In this document: piece by piece, positions 27,486 through 35,421 of the stretch
Layout of the letters: the number at the start of each line of letters is the position of its first letter
Position numbering within the stretch: the first letter of the stretch is position 1
Assembly (NCBI GenBank): GCA_964447405.1
Contig: CAYUSP010000001.1
Coordinates: forward strand, 806,001 to 870,000
Reading direction: 5' to 3'
DNA: 64,000 nt
Source of the DNA: JALNZF01 sp964447405
Lineage (GTDB): Bacteria; Nitrospirota; UBA9217
Notes under the pieces: generated by a model
Told to the model about the DNA's origin: nothing
The model's database searches: none
Seen by the model: only the letters and a program-made list of their open reading frames with translations
Made by a program: the position numbers and the translations under genes

Positions 27486-28297
27486 TGGAAAAGCAGAAAA
27501 CCGATACCCGCACCTGGCTCGGCATACCACTCGCGAAGCCGAACGTGGCATTTTTCGAACTCTCTTCCTGCGAAGGCTGCCAGCTCCAGATCGTTAACAA
27601 CGAAGCCACGCTCCTCGATTTTTTGTCCCTCGTCAATGTAGTGAACTTCCGCGAAGCCATGACCGAAAAGTCCGACATTTACGATATCGCGTTCGTGGAA
27701 GGGAGCGTCACGCGAGCCGACGAAATCACTCGTCTCCAGACGATCAGAAATAACGCGAAAGTGCTAGTGGCATTCGGATCCTGCGCCAATTTCGGAGGAG
27801 TTAACCAGCTCAAGAACCGTTTCAAGGATCCCGCTTGGGTGAAAAAACAGGTCTATGGAAGCAACGCGATCGAGACCAATGACGAAGCCAGACCGCTCGA
27901 CGCATTCGTTGCCGTGGACCTAAGAATATTCGGTTGTCCCGTAAAGAAAGAAGAGGTCGAGAAGATCGTTATGAACGTTGTCCTCGGACGAACCATTGTG
28001 CAACCGAAGTATCCGGTCTGCATGGAATGCAAGGCCAACGAAAACAGTTGCCTCTTCGATCTCGGCGAACCCTGCCTCGGGCCAATCACGCGCGGCGGTT
28101 GCGACTCCTGGTGCCCGAACAGCCGATTCGGCTGCTGGGGATGCCGGGGGCCGGCGGAAGATGCGAACCTGGCGCAGATGCATGAGATCATGAAGAAGCA
28201 TGGTTTTTCCGAAGAAACCATGCTGGACCGCCTGGAGTGCTTCGGGGGATTTTCAAAAGACGCTGCGGCACTAAGGGATAGTATTAACCACGGATGA
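27485..28297 (+). CDS. hydD: Group 3b [NiFe] hydrogenase small subunit (delta)
   Basis: A 270-residue small subunit without a Tat signal, so cytosolic. The proximal cluster ligands are FELSSCEGCQ, AFGSCANFGG and IFGCPVKKEE; two further 4Fe-4S sites are formed by CMECKANENSC and the C-terminal SWCPNSRFGCWGCRGP. All canonical Cys ligands are present, unlike in the second hydrogenase of this window. The final residues and stop codon (INHG, TGA) lie within an intergenic repeat that starts at 28285, so the natural C-terminus may have been altered by repeat insertion. Confidence 0.9.
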   Translation: MEKQKTDTRTWLGIPLAKPNVAFFELSSCEGCQLQIVNNEATLLDFLSLVNVVNFREAMTEKSDIYDIAFVEGSVTRADEITRLQTIRNNAKVLVAFGSCANFGGVNQLKNRFKDPAWVKKQVYGSNAIETNDEARPLDAFVAVDLRIFGCPVKKEEVEKIVMNVVLGRTIVQPKYPVCMECKANENSCLFDLGEPCLGPITRGGCDSWCPNSRFGCWGCRGPAEDANLAQMHEIMKKHGFSEETMLDRLECFGGFSKDAAALRDSINHG

Positions 28298-28395
28298 ACA
28301 CGGTTTAAATACTGAGCCTTACTTCTTGTTTTAGCTTTTTTTAAAGCCTTAGATGTATAGATCAATTTTTGACTTTACCGTGTAATCCGTGGTTA
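28285..28395. repeat. Inverted repeat TAACCACGGATGAACACGG, copy 1
   Basis: Left arm TAACCACGGATGAACACGG at 28285-28303, right arm CCGTGTAATCCGTGGTTA at 28378-28395, about 75 bp apart. A second copy of the element lies at 61273-61340. The left arm includes the stop codon of hydD. It fills the gap between hydD and hydA and could fold into a hairpin inside the operon mRNA. Confidence 0.85.
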
Positions 28396-28416
28396 CACAT
28401 GACTTAAGAGGTTTCT

Positions 28417-29691
28417 ATGAAAACAACCCGCACCATAGACATCCACCACATCGCCCGCGTCGAAGGACATGGCAACATTAAGATCCGTATCCAGGACGGT
28501 AAACTCGAAGAGGCCCGCTGGGAGGTCGTTGAAACGCCGCGATTCTTCGAAGCCATGCTGGTCGGCAAAAAATGGGAGAACGCGCCATGGATCAGCGGCA
28601 GAATCTGCGGTATCTGCTCCATCGGCCACACACTGGCATCCATTCGCGCGATCGAGAACGCCTTCGGCATCATCCCGACGGAGCAAACCCGGAAGCTCCG
28701 GATCCTGTTGAAGCACATGGAGACTCTTCAAAGCCATTTGCTGCACCTCTATTTTCTCGCCGCTCCTGACTTCGTCGGCGTGGGCAGCGTATTCCCGCTC
28801 ATCAACTCTCATCCTGATGTTGTCCAACGGGCGGCACGGATGAAACAACTTGCGAACGACGTGTGCGACTGCGTCGGCGGACGCAGAATGCATCCCACTC
28901 GAACAGTGGTGGGCGGATTTACCATGATGCCCGACAAAAAAGAACTGGTGCAATTCAGGACGCGGCTGAAGGATTCCGTTGATGATCTCCTGAAAACCGC
29001 AGAACTCTTCCGGACGTTCACGATTCCCGATTTCGCAAGGGAAACCGAGTTCGTCTCGCTCAAGGGCAATGGCAGCTACCCGTTCATCGGCGGAGACCTC
29101 GTATCAACGGATGGCGTAGTTAAAAAAGAACACGAATATGCGACAATGACGAACGAATATCTCGTTGAGCAGTCAACCTCCAAATGGAGCAAGCTGTCTC
29201 GCGAGTCCTTTGCCGTGGGCGCCCTGGCGCGTATGAACAACAATTATGCCCTTCTCCACCCCGTAGCCCGCGACATCGCCGCAAGCTTCAGCCTGAAACC
29301 GGTGAACCACAATCCCTACATGAACAATATCGCCCAGCTCGTGGAAAGTGTGCATGTGGTCATGGAGACGCTTTCCATGATCGATGAGCTAACCGGCTCG
29401 ACCTGGCAGGAGCCACGCCAACCGGTCACTCCGAAAAGCGGCCTCGGTGTGGGCGCGGTGGAAGTGCCGCGGGGTATTCTCTACCATGCCTACGATTTCG
29501 ATCAAGAAGGCAGGATCACCCATTGCGACTGCGTCATCCCCACCAGTCAGAACCATGCCAACATCCAGCATGACCTTCACGTACTTGCCGCTCAAGAAGC
29601 GGCAAAAAGGACCCCTGACCAGAAAATCGAGCTCCTTGCCCAGATGCTTGTGCGCGCCTATGATCCCTGCATTTCGTGCTCTGTCCATTGA
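28417..29691 (+). CDS. hydA: Group 3b [NiFe] hydrogenase large subunit (alpha), without C-terminal extension
   Basis: A 424-residue catalytic subunit. The nickel-iron site is bound by the L1 motif RICGICSIGHT (about 62-72) and the L2 motif DPCISCSVH. The gene stops directly after the L2 histidine, so there is no C-terminal peptide for a maturation endopeptidase to remove. Group 3b enzymes run H2 oxidation or evolution with NAD(P)H and some reduce sulfur. The adjacent hyp genes provide the Fe(CN)2CO and nickel insertion machinery. Confidence 0.92.
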   Translation: MKTTRTIDIHHIARVEGHGNIKIRIQDGKLEEARWEVVETPRFFEAMLVGKKWENAPWISGRICGICSIGHTLASIRAIENAFGIIPTEQTRKLRILLKHMETLQSHLLHLYFLAAPDFVGVGSVFPLINSHPDVVQRAARMKQLANDVCDCVGGRRMHPTRTVVGGFTMMPDKKELVQFRTRLKDSVDDLLKTAELFRTFTIPDFARETEFVSLKGNGSYPFIGGDLVSTDGVVKKEHEYATMTNEYLVEQSTSKWSKLSRESFAVGALARMNNNYALLHPVARDIAASFSLKPVNHNPYMNNIAQLVESVHVVMETLSMIDELTGSTWQEPRQPVTPKSGLGVGAVEVPRGILYHAYDFDQEGRITHCDCVIPTSQNHANIQHDLHVLAAQEAAKRTPDQKIELLAQMLVRAYDPCISCSVH

Positions 29692-29710
29692 TAAATCACC
29701 TCTTTTTTTA

Positions 29711-29739
29711 TTGACATCATCTAAGGGTGATGTTACATT
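29711..29739 (+). promoter_or_regulatory. Promoter of tRNA-Ala
   Basis: Perfect -35 TTGACA (29711-29716), 17-bp spacer, -10 TACATT (29734-29739), 31 bp before the tRNA. The spacer region also contains the inverted repeat TGACATCA...TGATGTTA. Confidence 0.65.
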
Positions 29740-29769
29740 ACCCACCTTGCTGGTGCAGTAAATCGACGT

Positions 29770-29845
29770 GGGGCTGTAGCTCAGCTGGGAGAGCACAAGG
29801 CTGGCAGTCTTGGGGTCAGGGGTTCGATCCCCCTCAGCTCCACCA
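29770..29845 (+). tRNA. tRNA-Ala (anticodon GGC)
   Basis: A 76-nt tRNA with the CCA encoded. The acceptor GGGGCTG pairs with CAGCTCC and includes the G3-U70 wobble that identifies alanine tRNAs. The D arm is GCTC...GAGC. The anticodon stem CAAGG/TCTTG has loop CTGGCAG, giving anticodon GGC, and the T arm has GGTTCGATC. It reads GCC and GCU codons. Degenerate copies of its last 17-18 nt recur downstream. Confidence 0.95.
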
Positions 29846-29854
29846 AGAAATAAC

Positions 29855-29888
29855 AAAAGGGTTGACCAAAAGGTCAGCCCTTTTTTAT
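29855..29888. terminator. Terminator hairpin, repeat unit 1
   Basis: AAAGGGTTGACC pairs with GGTCAGCCCTTT around an AAAA loop and is followed by TTTTTTATTTT. On the minus strand the hairpin is followed by TTTTGTTATTT, so it can also end the convergent hyp operon. Confidence 0.85.
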
Positions 29889-30025
29889 TTTCAGTCGCGG
29901 GGGATCGAACCAAAGAGTGTTTGAGGGAAAGGATTTCCCTCATGCTTCGGGGGAGTTCACGAGGGGGCTGGCCTCCGCGTGGAGCGAAGCGAGTGAGATT
30001 ACCCCCTCAGCTCCACCAATAATAA

Positions 30026-30060
30026 ACAAAGCTGGTCATCATTGACCGGCTTTTTTTATT
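30026..30060. terminator. Terminator hairpin, repeat unit 2
   Basis: AAAGCTGGTCA and TGACCGGCTTT pair around CAT and precede TTTTTTTATT. The stem sequence differs from unit 1 but keeps pairing, which suggests selection for the hairpin. It is T-rich on both sides, so it is probably bidirectional. Confidence 0.85.
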
Positions 30061-30186
30061 GTTTCGGGGATCGAATCAGAGAATTTGAGGGAAGGATTCC
30101 CATATGATTCCGGGGAGTGCATGAGAGGGCTGACCCCTTCTTAAAGCAAACTGTGGAATATTTCTCCCTCAGTTCTACCACTTGGG

Positions 30187-31245
30187 TTACCGATGCCCAT
30201 ATTTGAAATACGCTGCGCAGCTACCCTCGGTACTGACCATGCACGGCCCCACTGGGCTGTCCGGTGTGCAGCCCGTGCCGAAGAGCGGGCATTCAGTCGG
30301 GATTTTAACTCCCCGAAGGATGTCGCCGCAGGAGCAGAGCTGTGGTTCCGGTAGGTTTGATACTTCCGGTTTGAAGCGCACAACCGCATCAAAAGCCGCA
30401 TACTCCTGCCGAAGCTTCAAACCGCTTCCGGGAAGAACGCCGATGCCGCGCCAGTACGCATCCGTCGGCTCAAAGACCTGATCCAGGAGAGCAACAGCTC
30501 TTGGGTTCCCCTCTTCTTTCACGATATTCCGGTACTGGATCTCAATTGCCGCCCTTTTCTGCGCGATCTGTCTTACGATCATGAGTATGCCTTCGATGAT
30601 CTCTTTGGCTTCAAATCCCGTGATAACCGACGGTATGCGGTACAGAGAAGCCACGAACTCATACGGTTTTTTCCCGATGATAGTGCTCACGTGGCCAGGC
30701 AGTATAAATCCGTCCACCTTGACATCCGGAGCGTCAAGCAGGGCCTTTAGCGCAGGGGGTACAAGTTTGTGTGATGAAATGATCGAGAAGTTCTGAACAC
30801 CCAATCGATGGGCCTCTGATACTGTCGCTGCAATCAAAGGCGACGTAGTCTCGAACCCCGTGGCAAAAAAGACAACCTGTTTGCTTTTTTCTGACTGAGC
30901 AAGCTTGAGCGCATCCATGGGTGAATACATGACTTTCACATCCGCTCCTTCGGAGCGGGCTTCCAGCAATGATTCCTTTCCGCCGGGTACGCGCATCATA
31001 TCGCCAAACGTCACCAAGACCACCTCCGGCCGCCTGGCGATCTCTATCGCCACATCAACATCATGGATCGAGGTAACGCAGACCGGACAGCCAGGTCCGC
31101 TCAGGAGCGTGATGTCTTTCGGTATGATATCGCGAATTCCGTGTCTGAAGATCTCCACAGTATGCGTGCCGCAGACCTCCATCAGCTTCAGGGGCCTGCC
31201 AATACCTGTCAACAACGCGTGCATTTCTTCCAGCATCGGTTTCAT
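30187..31245 (-). CDS. hypD: Hydrogenase maturation factor HypD
   Basis: A 352-residue HypD. The CGTHT motif is near residue 25, GPGCPVCVT near 50, and the C-terminal 4Fe-4S cysteines include QLCSCGDILRG, PLFGTGCTPD and GPCMVSTEGSCAAYF. With HypC it holds iron while cyanide from HypF/HypE and CO are attached. Its start overlaps the hypF stop by 4 bp. Last gene of the hyp cluster, ending just before the decayed tRNA-end repeat. Confidence 0.95.
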   Translation of the reverse strand: MKPMLEEMHALLTGIGRPLKLMEVCGTHTVEIFRHGIRDIIPKDITLLSGPGCPVCVTSIHDVDVAIEIARRPEVVLVTFGDMMRVPGGKESLLEARSEGADVKVMYSPMDALKLAQSEKSKQVVFFATGFETTSPLIAATVSEAHRLGVQNFSIISSHKLVPPALKALLDAPDVKVDGFILPGHVSTIIGKKPYEFVASLYRIPSVITGFEAKEIIEGILMIVRQIAQKRAAIEIQYRNIVKEEGNPRAVALLDQVFEPTDAYWRGIGVLPGSGLKLRQEYAAFDAVVRFKPEVSNLPEPQLCSCGDILRGVKIPTECPLFGTGCTPDSPVGPCMVSTEGSCAAYFKYGHR

Positions 31246-33638
31246 TGTATGCTCCCGACTTCTGTCTTTTTCAGTCTTTCCCTGATCAGATATGCCTGCC
31301 CCAATGAAATGCAGGCATCATTGCAGGGAACTTTCTCGTTTCGATACGCGTTCATGCCATCCAAAGAAAGCAGGTGCATCGTTCTATTCAGAAGATAGAC
31401 GTTTTGGAAGGTTCCGCCACTCAGCGCAATATCTGAGATTCCGCAAGTTGATCGCAACCTGCGCGCCATGGTCCTGATAATAGAAGCTATGGTATTATGA
31501 AACTTCGTTGAGATTTCTTCACGGGGCAGCTTCCTGCTCAGGTCACGAATGATGCCGCCAATGGTCCCCGAAAAATCCAGAATAGTACAGTTGTTTTCCA
31601 GTTTCAACTCAACCACATACTCGCCCTCTACTCCTTCTCGGGTCAATGACTCCAAAGCCATGGCTGCCTCGCCTTCAAAAGTATTGCAATCGCAGACTCC
31701 GATGAGAGCTGAAACTGCGTCAAACAGCCTTCCCGATCCGGATGATAAAGGCGATAAATCGCTGGACCTGGCAATGACCATCACCTGATCTATTTCTTTT
31801 GCGCCGTATTTCTTTATAAATCCTACTTCATATAGGGTCTTGACTGCATCGCGGCCTTTCGCTTCGATGATATAGCTTACCGCTGTTTTCCAGGGCTCCC
31901 TGATCGCAGCTTCCCCTCCCGGCAATGGAGTATATTTGAACTGACCGACACGATCGAATCCGTCGCAATCTGCGATCAGAAACTCTCCTCCCCAGAGATT
32001 GCCGTCTGTACCATAACCTGTGCCGTCAAAAGCCACGCCGATTACCTTCCTGTTCAAACCGTGCTCTGCCATAACAGATCCAATATGAGCGTAATGATGC
32101 TGGATAGCAAATGTCGTGATGCTCTCTCGTGTCTCTTGACCCTTGCCACGGTTCCCGTTTTCAAGCGCCCACTGCGTCGTCAAATAGCCTGGGTGCAGAT
32201 CGTGAACAACAGCCGCAGGTTCGACACGATACACGGCTTTAAGGTTATTTAGACATTCCTCGAAGAACGTTACGGTTTCATAGTTTTCCATATCTCCGAT
32301 GTGCTGGCTTGGAATGGCAAATTTCCCCTTGGTCAGGGTAAACGTGTTCTTGAGATCAGCACCCACACCAAGCACCTCCGGGCCGTCTTCATGGAGCGCG
32401 ATCGGGCCTGGAGCATAGCCTCGTGAACGACGGATGAAGCTAAGTTCGGAGTTTAAAGTTCGTAGTTCGAAGTTGTAATCATTCCGCACTCGGATAACCG
32501 AATCATCAACGCGCATGAATACATCGCGATCATGAAAAAGGAAACCGTCCACCATGCCTGATAACTTCCGAACAGCCTCATCGTTGTCCTTCACTATCGG
32601 CTCTTCCGAAATATTACCACTCGTCATGACCAGCGCGCTAAAGTGTGATTGATGAGCAACACTTCCTGCCCCGATTGGATGAGTGAATAAAAGATGGTGC
32701 AGCGGTGTATAGGGCAGCATTACGCCAACATATCTATTGTTCGGAGAAACTGCTTGTGAAAGAGGACCGCGTTCGTTTTTCTGTAAAAGGACCACTGGCC
32801 GTTGATTCGATTTGAGGAGGCTTCCTTCCGTTGATGAAACTGCACAGAATTTGCTGATGACTTCGATGGAAAGCGACATCACTGCAAATGGCTTGTTACT
32901 CTTTCTCTTGTTCTCCCGCAATCTCCGGACAGCCGTATCATTGGCCGCGTCACAGGCGATATGGAATCCTCCAAGCCCTTTGATCGCGACGATGCCGCCT
33001 TTCTGCAATAACGCAATTGTCTCTTGTATTGCTTCGCCATTCCGAACTCCGAACTCCGAACTCCGAGCTCGGAATTCAACGGCTGGTCCGCAAACAGGAC
33101 AGGCATTCGGCTGGGCATGAAATCTTCTATTGAGCGGGTCATGATATTCCTTGAGACAAGCGGGGCAGAGCGTGAATCCGGCCATGGTTGTGTTAGGCCG
33201 ATCATACGGAACGGCGCTGGTTATGGAGTAGCGTGGACCGCAGTTCGTACAATTGATGAAGGGATACAGATAGCGACGATCGTCTTGATCGAGCAATTCA
33301 TGCAAACATTCATCGCATATTGAGACATCAGGAGATATTAGCGTGAAAGGGTGGTTAGCGGCATGGTCCGTGCTTGAACGGATCGCAAAATCTGAATACC
33401 CTTGCCGGTGAAGATTGAGGATGGAAATATCGAGGATATCGGAAAGCGGCGGGGCTTCTGCACGAAGCCTTCGCACAAACTCTGGGATATTGCCTCCTTC
33501 CACCTCAATGAGAACGCCTTCGCTCGTATTCGTTACGAAGCCGGCTAACTGCAGGCCCGTGGCAAGTTTATACACAAAAGGCCGGAATCCAACGCCCTGC
33601 ACGACGCCTTTGACTATGATCTGAGCCCGTTCAACCAT
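31242..33638 (-). CDS. hypF: Carbamoyltransferase HypF
   Basis: About 798 residues. The domains are an acylphosphatase domain (IIVKGVVQGVGFRPFVYKLA), two zinc-finger pairs (CDECLHELL...CTNCGP; CPACLKEYH...CPVCGP), a YrdC-like domain (about 200-375) and a C-terminal Kae1-like domain with HHYAHIGSVMAEHGL. It turns carbamoyl phosphate into the cyanide ligand precursor. Two heptamer arrays interrupt it in frame, at 33041-33075 (peptide RSSEFGVR just after the second zinc finger) and 32444-32478 (ELRTLNSEL). Both fall between domains or in loops. The start MVERAQ at 33638 is chosen by family; MGSM at 33647 is an alternative. It overlaps the hypB end by about 25 bp. Confidence 0.93.
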   Translation of the reverse strand: MVERAQIIVKGVVQGVGFRPFVYKLATGLQLAGFVTNTSEGVLIEVEGGNIPEFVRRLRAEAPPLSDILDISILNLHRQGYSDFAIRSSTDHAANHPFTLISPDVSICDECLHELLDQDDRRYLYPFINCTNCGPRYSITSAVPYDRPNTTMAGFTLCPACLKEYHDPLNRRFHAQPNACPVCGPAVEFRARSSEFGVRNGEAIQETIALLQKGGIVAIKGLGGFHIACDAANDTAVRRLRENKRKSNKPFAVMSLSIEVISKFCAVSSTEGSLLKSNQRPVVLLQKNERGPLSQAVSPNNRYVGVMLPYTPLHHLLFTHPIGAGSVAHQSHFSALVMTSGNISEEPIVKDNDEAVRKLSGMVDGFLFHDRDVFMRVDDSVIRVRNDYNFELRTLNSELSFIRRSRGYAPGPIALHEDGPEVLGVGADLKNTFTLTKGKFAIPSQHIGDMENYETVTFFEECLNNLKAVYRVEPAAVVHDLHPGYLTTQWALENGNRGKGQETRESITTFAIQHHYAHIGSVMAEHGLNRKVIGVAFDGTGYGTDGNLWGGEFLIADCDGFDRVGQFKYTPLPGGEAAIREPWKTAVSYIIEAKGRDAVKTLYEVGFIKKYGAKEIDQVMVIARSSDLSPLSSGSGRLFDAVSALIGVCDCNTFEGEAAMALESLTREGVEGEYVVELKLENNCTILDFSGTIGGIIRDLSRKLPREEISTKFHNTIASIIRTMARRLRSTCGISDIALSGGTFQNVYLLNRTMHLLSLDGMNAYRNEKVPCNDACISLGQAYLIRERLKKTEVGSIQ
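32444..32478. repeat. Heptamer array inside hypF (second)
   Basis: GTTCGGA, GTTTAAA, GTTCGTA, GTTCGAA, GTTGTAA on the plus strand: five units of 7 bp. Read on the hypF strand it encodes NFELRTLNSEL at about residues 388-398. Confidence 0.85.
33041..33075. repeat. Heptamer array inside hypF (first)
   Basis: Three exact TCCGAAC units plus TCCGAGC and TCGGAAT. It encodes RARSSEFGVRNG directly after the CPVCGP zinc-finger residues of HypF. Orientation is opposite to the other array in the same gene. Confidence 0.9.
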
Positions 33639-34258
33639 TGAGCCCATGCTTCGATGCCTGCGCCGGTAGAGCACGAGACCTCGAATATCTTCAGCTTTGG
33701 ATTGAGCGCCAGGGAATCGTTCCGGACTTTGTTCATATCCGTGTTCATGTAGGGAAGGAGATCGATCTTGTTCAGGACCAATGCCGAGGACTCCTGGAAC
33801 ATGAGCGGGTACTTGAGTGGTTTATCGTGACCTTCGGCGACCGACAAAACCATCATTTTAATGTCCTCGCCTACCTTGAATTCGGCGGGACAGACGAGAT
33901 TCCCCACATTCTCAATGATGAGAAGGTCCAGCTCTTTGAGCGTGAATTCGGACAGGACTTCGCTGATCATGTTCGCATCGAGATGGCAGGCCCCGCCTGT
34001 GTTGATTTGCACCACCGGAATGTCGAGGGCGCTGATGCGTTCGGCATCATCGCTGCCAACAATGTCTCCTTCGATCACGCCGATCCTGCAATGCGGTCTG
34101 AGCGCCTGGATCGTCCGTTCCAGAAGGGTCGTTTTTCCGGCTCCGGGCGCACCCATCAGGTTCACGACATATACACCAGCTTCCTGGAATCGCCTGCGGT
34201 TCGCTTCTGCAATGCGGTCATTCGCTTCCAGGATGCGCGTGACGACCTTCACCTTCAT
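33614..34258 (-). CDS. hypB: Hydrogenase nickel incorporation GTPase HypB
   Basis: A 214-residue SIMIBI-class GTPase with G1 GAPGAGKTTLLE (about 35), switch residues EGDIVGSDDAERI, a metal-binding Cys-His pair in GGACHLDANM (dimer-interface metal site), and the NKID-type motif LNKIDLLPY. There is no His-rich N-terminus, so no nickel-storage function. It delivers nickel with HypA; the neighbouring gene encodes a HypC-HypA fusion whose stop overlaps its start. Confidence 0.95.
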   Translation of the reverse strand: MKVKVVTRILEANDRIAEANRRRFQEAGVYVVNLMGAPGAGKTTLLERTIQALRPHCRIGVIEGDIVGSDDAERISALDIPVVQINTGGACHLDANMISEVLSEFTLKELDLLIIENVGNLVCPAEFKVGEDIKMMVLSVAEGHDKPLKYPLMFQESSALVLNKIDLLPYMNTDMNKVRNDSLALNPKLKIFEVSCSTGAGIEAWAQWLNGLRS

Positions 34259-34797
34259 CAGTTGATCTCCATATCGATGATTTCCATCTCGCGGCCGGTT
34301 TTAATATCTATGAATTTCGAGTTGCATGCCGGGCACGAAAAAACATATTGGACTTCCTGGACAGAGAATTCTTTTTTGCATTCATTGCAGATGCCGCTGA
34401 CCGGGACCCGTTCAATGACTAGTTCAGCATGTTCCGCGACGGTCGTGGCCTTGGCAGCATCAAACGCAAAACTCAGCGCTTCAGGCATGACCCCGGCTGC
34501 GAAACCGATCTTGAGTCTCACCTGGTCAACGGTATGGCCGCCGGCTTCGCGGCATTTTTCTACAACGACATCAAGGATACTCAGTGCAAGAGCGGTTTCG
34601 TGCATGGATTGTCCTGACTCGACAATGTCTTTATCGACCATCTGGATCGCGAAACCCGCATGGACGAGGACATAGTCTCCTAAGTTAGGTTCTACCGGCA
34701 GCAGCATAAGGTTTATTTCCTTGCGTGCGCCGAACACATCAATGACAGCCGACATATTATCTATGCTGATTATTCTCGAAGGGATTGCAAGGCACAT
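34258..34797 (-). CDS. hypC-hypA: HypC-HypA fusion protein
   Basis: One continuous 179-residue frame holds two maturation proteins. Residues 1-60 are HypC (MCLAIPSRIISI with the essential Cys2, then GDYVLVHAGFAIQMVD). After a five-residue link (ESGQS region), residues 65-179 are HypA (MHETALALSILDVV, zinc ribbon CNECKKEF and CPACNSKF). HypA normally begins at that Met, with His2 and the free amino end binding nickel. An AGGA six bases before the internal ATG at 34605 could restart translation and yield free HypA as well. No stop lies between the parts. Confidence 0.9.
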   Translation of the reverse strand: MCLAIPSRIISIDNMSAVIDVFGARKEINLMLLPVEPNLGDYVLVHAGFAIQMVDKDIVESGQSMHETALALSILDVVVEKCREAGGHTVDQVRLKIGFAAGVMPEALSFAFDAAKATTVAEHAELVIERVPVSGICNECKKEFSVQEVQYVFSCPACNSKFIDIKTGREMEIIDMEIN

Positions 34798-34914
34798 TGG
34801 ACTTTCCGATCACTCAGGTAGTCTATTCGTGGGACACACAGCAACAGTAATTTATCGCGTTGGAAGGACAGTGTCAAGCCAATTGCAGATCATCTCTGGA
34901 AAAGATCCGTGGCC

Positions 34915-35421
34915 TCAGGCTGCATTGATCTTCTTTAGTTCCTCAAAAATGAGCTCTTTAACCCGCGGGATCACCGCAATGAGCTCATCACTGAGCTCCA
35001 TGGACCAAGAGGATACATCCTTGGGCTGCACGCCTATGATGACGGTTTTTGGTTTTGTTCCTGTAAGTGCAGCCATGTTGAGAACGTCAATAAGGCTGAT
35101 CTGATGCAGAGATGCCTTCTGTTCGATTGGAAATCTCATGTCATCCGGCGAAAATCGGAAAAGCGACCCCGGTGTATCGCCTGCTTCGACTACATCAATG
35201 ACGATAAGGTGGTCTATCTCGTGCAGCAGAGGGATCAGTTGATGGCTTACCGTCCCGGCTTCAAGGAGTTCCACGTTGCCAGGCAAAACAACGTCTTTAA
35301 GGGAGTTGATGAGGTGAACGCCGAAACCATCGTCTCTGAGAAGGAGATTGCCAACACCGAGGATAAGAATTTTTTGGGGAGGCGTTGTAACGCCTCCCCG
35401 GAGCTGTTCGGCTGAGGTCAT
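34915..35421 (-). CDS. hyaD: Hydrogenase maturation endopeptidase (HyaD/HycI family)
   Basis: A 168-residue protease with the family N-terminus ILILGVGNLLLRDDGFGVH, nickel-binding Asp and His residues (IDVVEAGDTPGS, VVLP). It removes the C-terminal peptide of a hydrogenase large subunit after nickel insertion. In this window only HyaB (36080-37672) has such a peptide, so HyaB is the likely substrate. A 24-bp palindrome lies within codons 8-15, giving the odd segment RGGVTTPPQ before the conserved fold. It overlaps hyaC by 4 bp. Confidence 0.92.
   Translation of the reverse strand: MTSAEQLRGGVTTPPQKILILGVGNLLLRDDGFGVHLINSLKDVVLPGNVELLEAGTVSHQLIPLLHEIDHLIVIDVVEAGDTPGSLFRFSPDDMRFPIEQKASLHQISLIDVLNMAALTGTKPKTVIIGVQPKDVSSWSMELSDELIAVIPRVKELIFEELKKINAA
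35376..35399. repeat. 24-bp palindrome inside the hyaD start region
   Basis: GGGGAGGCGTT (35376-35386) and AACGCCTCCCC (35389-35399) are 11-bp arms around GT. It encodes residues just before the conserved ILILGVGN strand. On the plus strand it is preceded by TTTTT, and on the coding strand followed by AAAAAA. It could form a strong hairpin near the ribosome start. Confidence 0.8.

Larger units (their letters stand above)
29829..30180 (+). repeat. Tandem units of tRNA-Ala 3' end plus terminator (rtT-like)
   Basis: CCCCCTCAGCTCCACCAA ends the tRNA at 29829-29846 and recurs exactly at 30002-30019 (period 173). A third, decayed copy CTCCCTCAGTTCTACCA is at 30164-30180 (CCA-to-CCA period 162). 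Each of the first two copies is followed by an A-rich stretch, a terminator hairpin, then shared blocks GGGGATCGAA, TTTGAGGGAA, GGATT, GGGGAGT and GGGCTG. The array ends 6 bp before the hypD stop. The layout resembles the rtT repeats of the E. coli tyrT locus. No protein-coding gene is supported in this 495-bp stretch. Confidence 0.85.

Noticed and set aside
29829..30180. Repeated tRNA 3' ends read as attachment sites of a prophage or island
   Set aside because: Only about 150 bp lies between copies, with terminators and no integrase or cargo; the rtT-like tandem interpretation fits better.
33638..34675. Plus-strand open frame of 345 codons opposite hypB and hypC-hypA
   Set aside because: It is antisense to three motif-bearing maturation genes and shows no protein family features.
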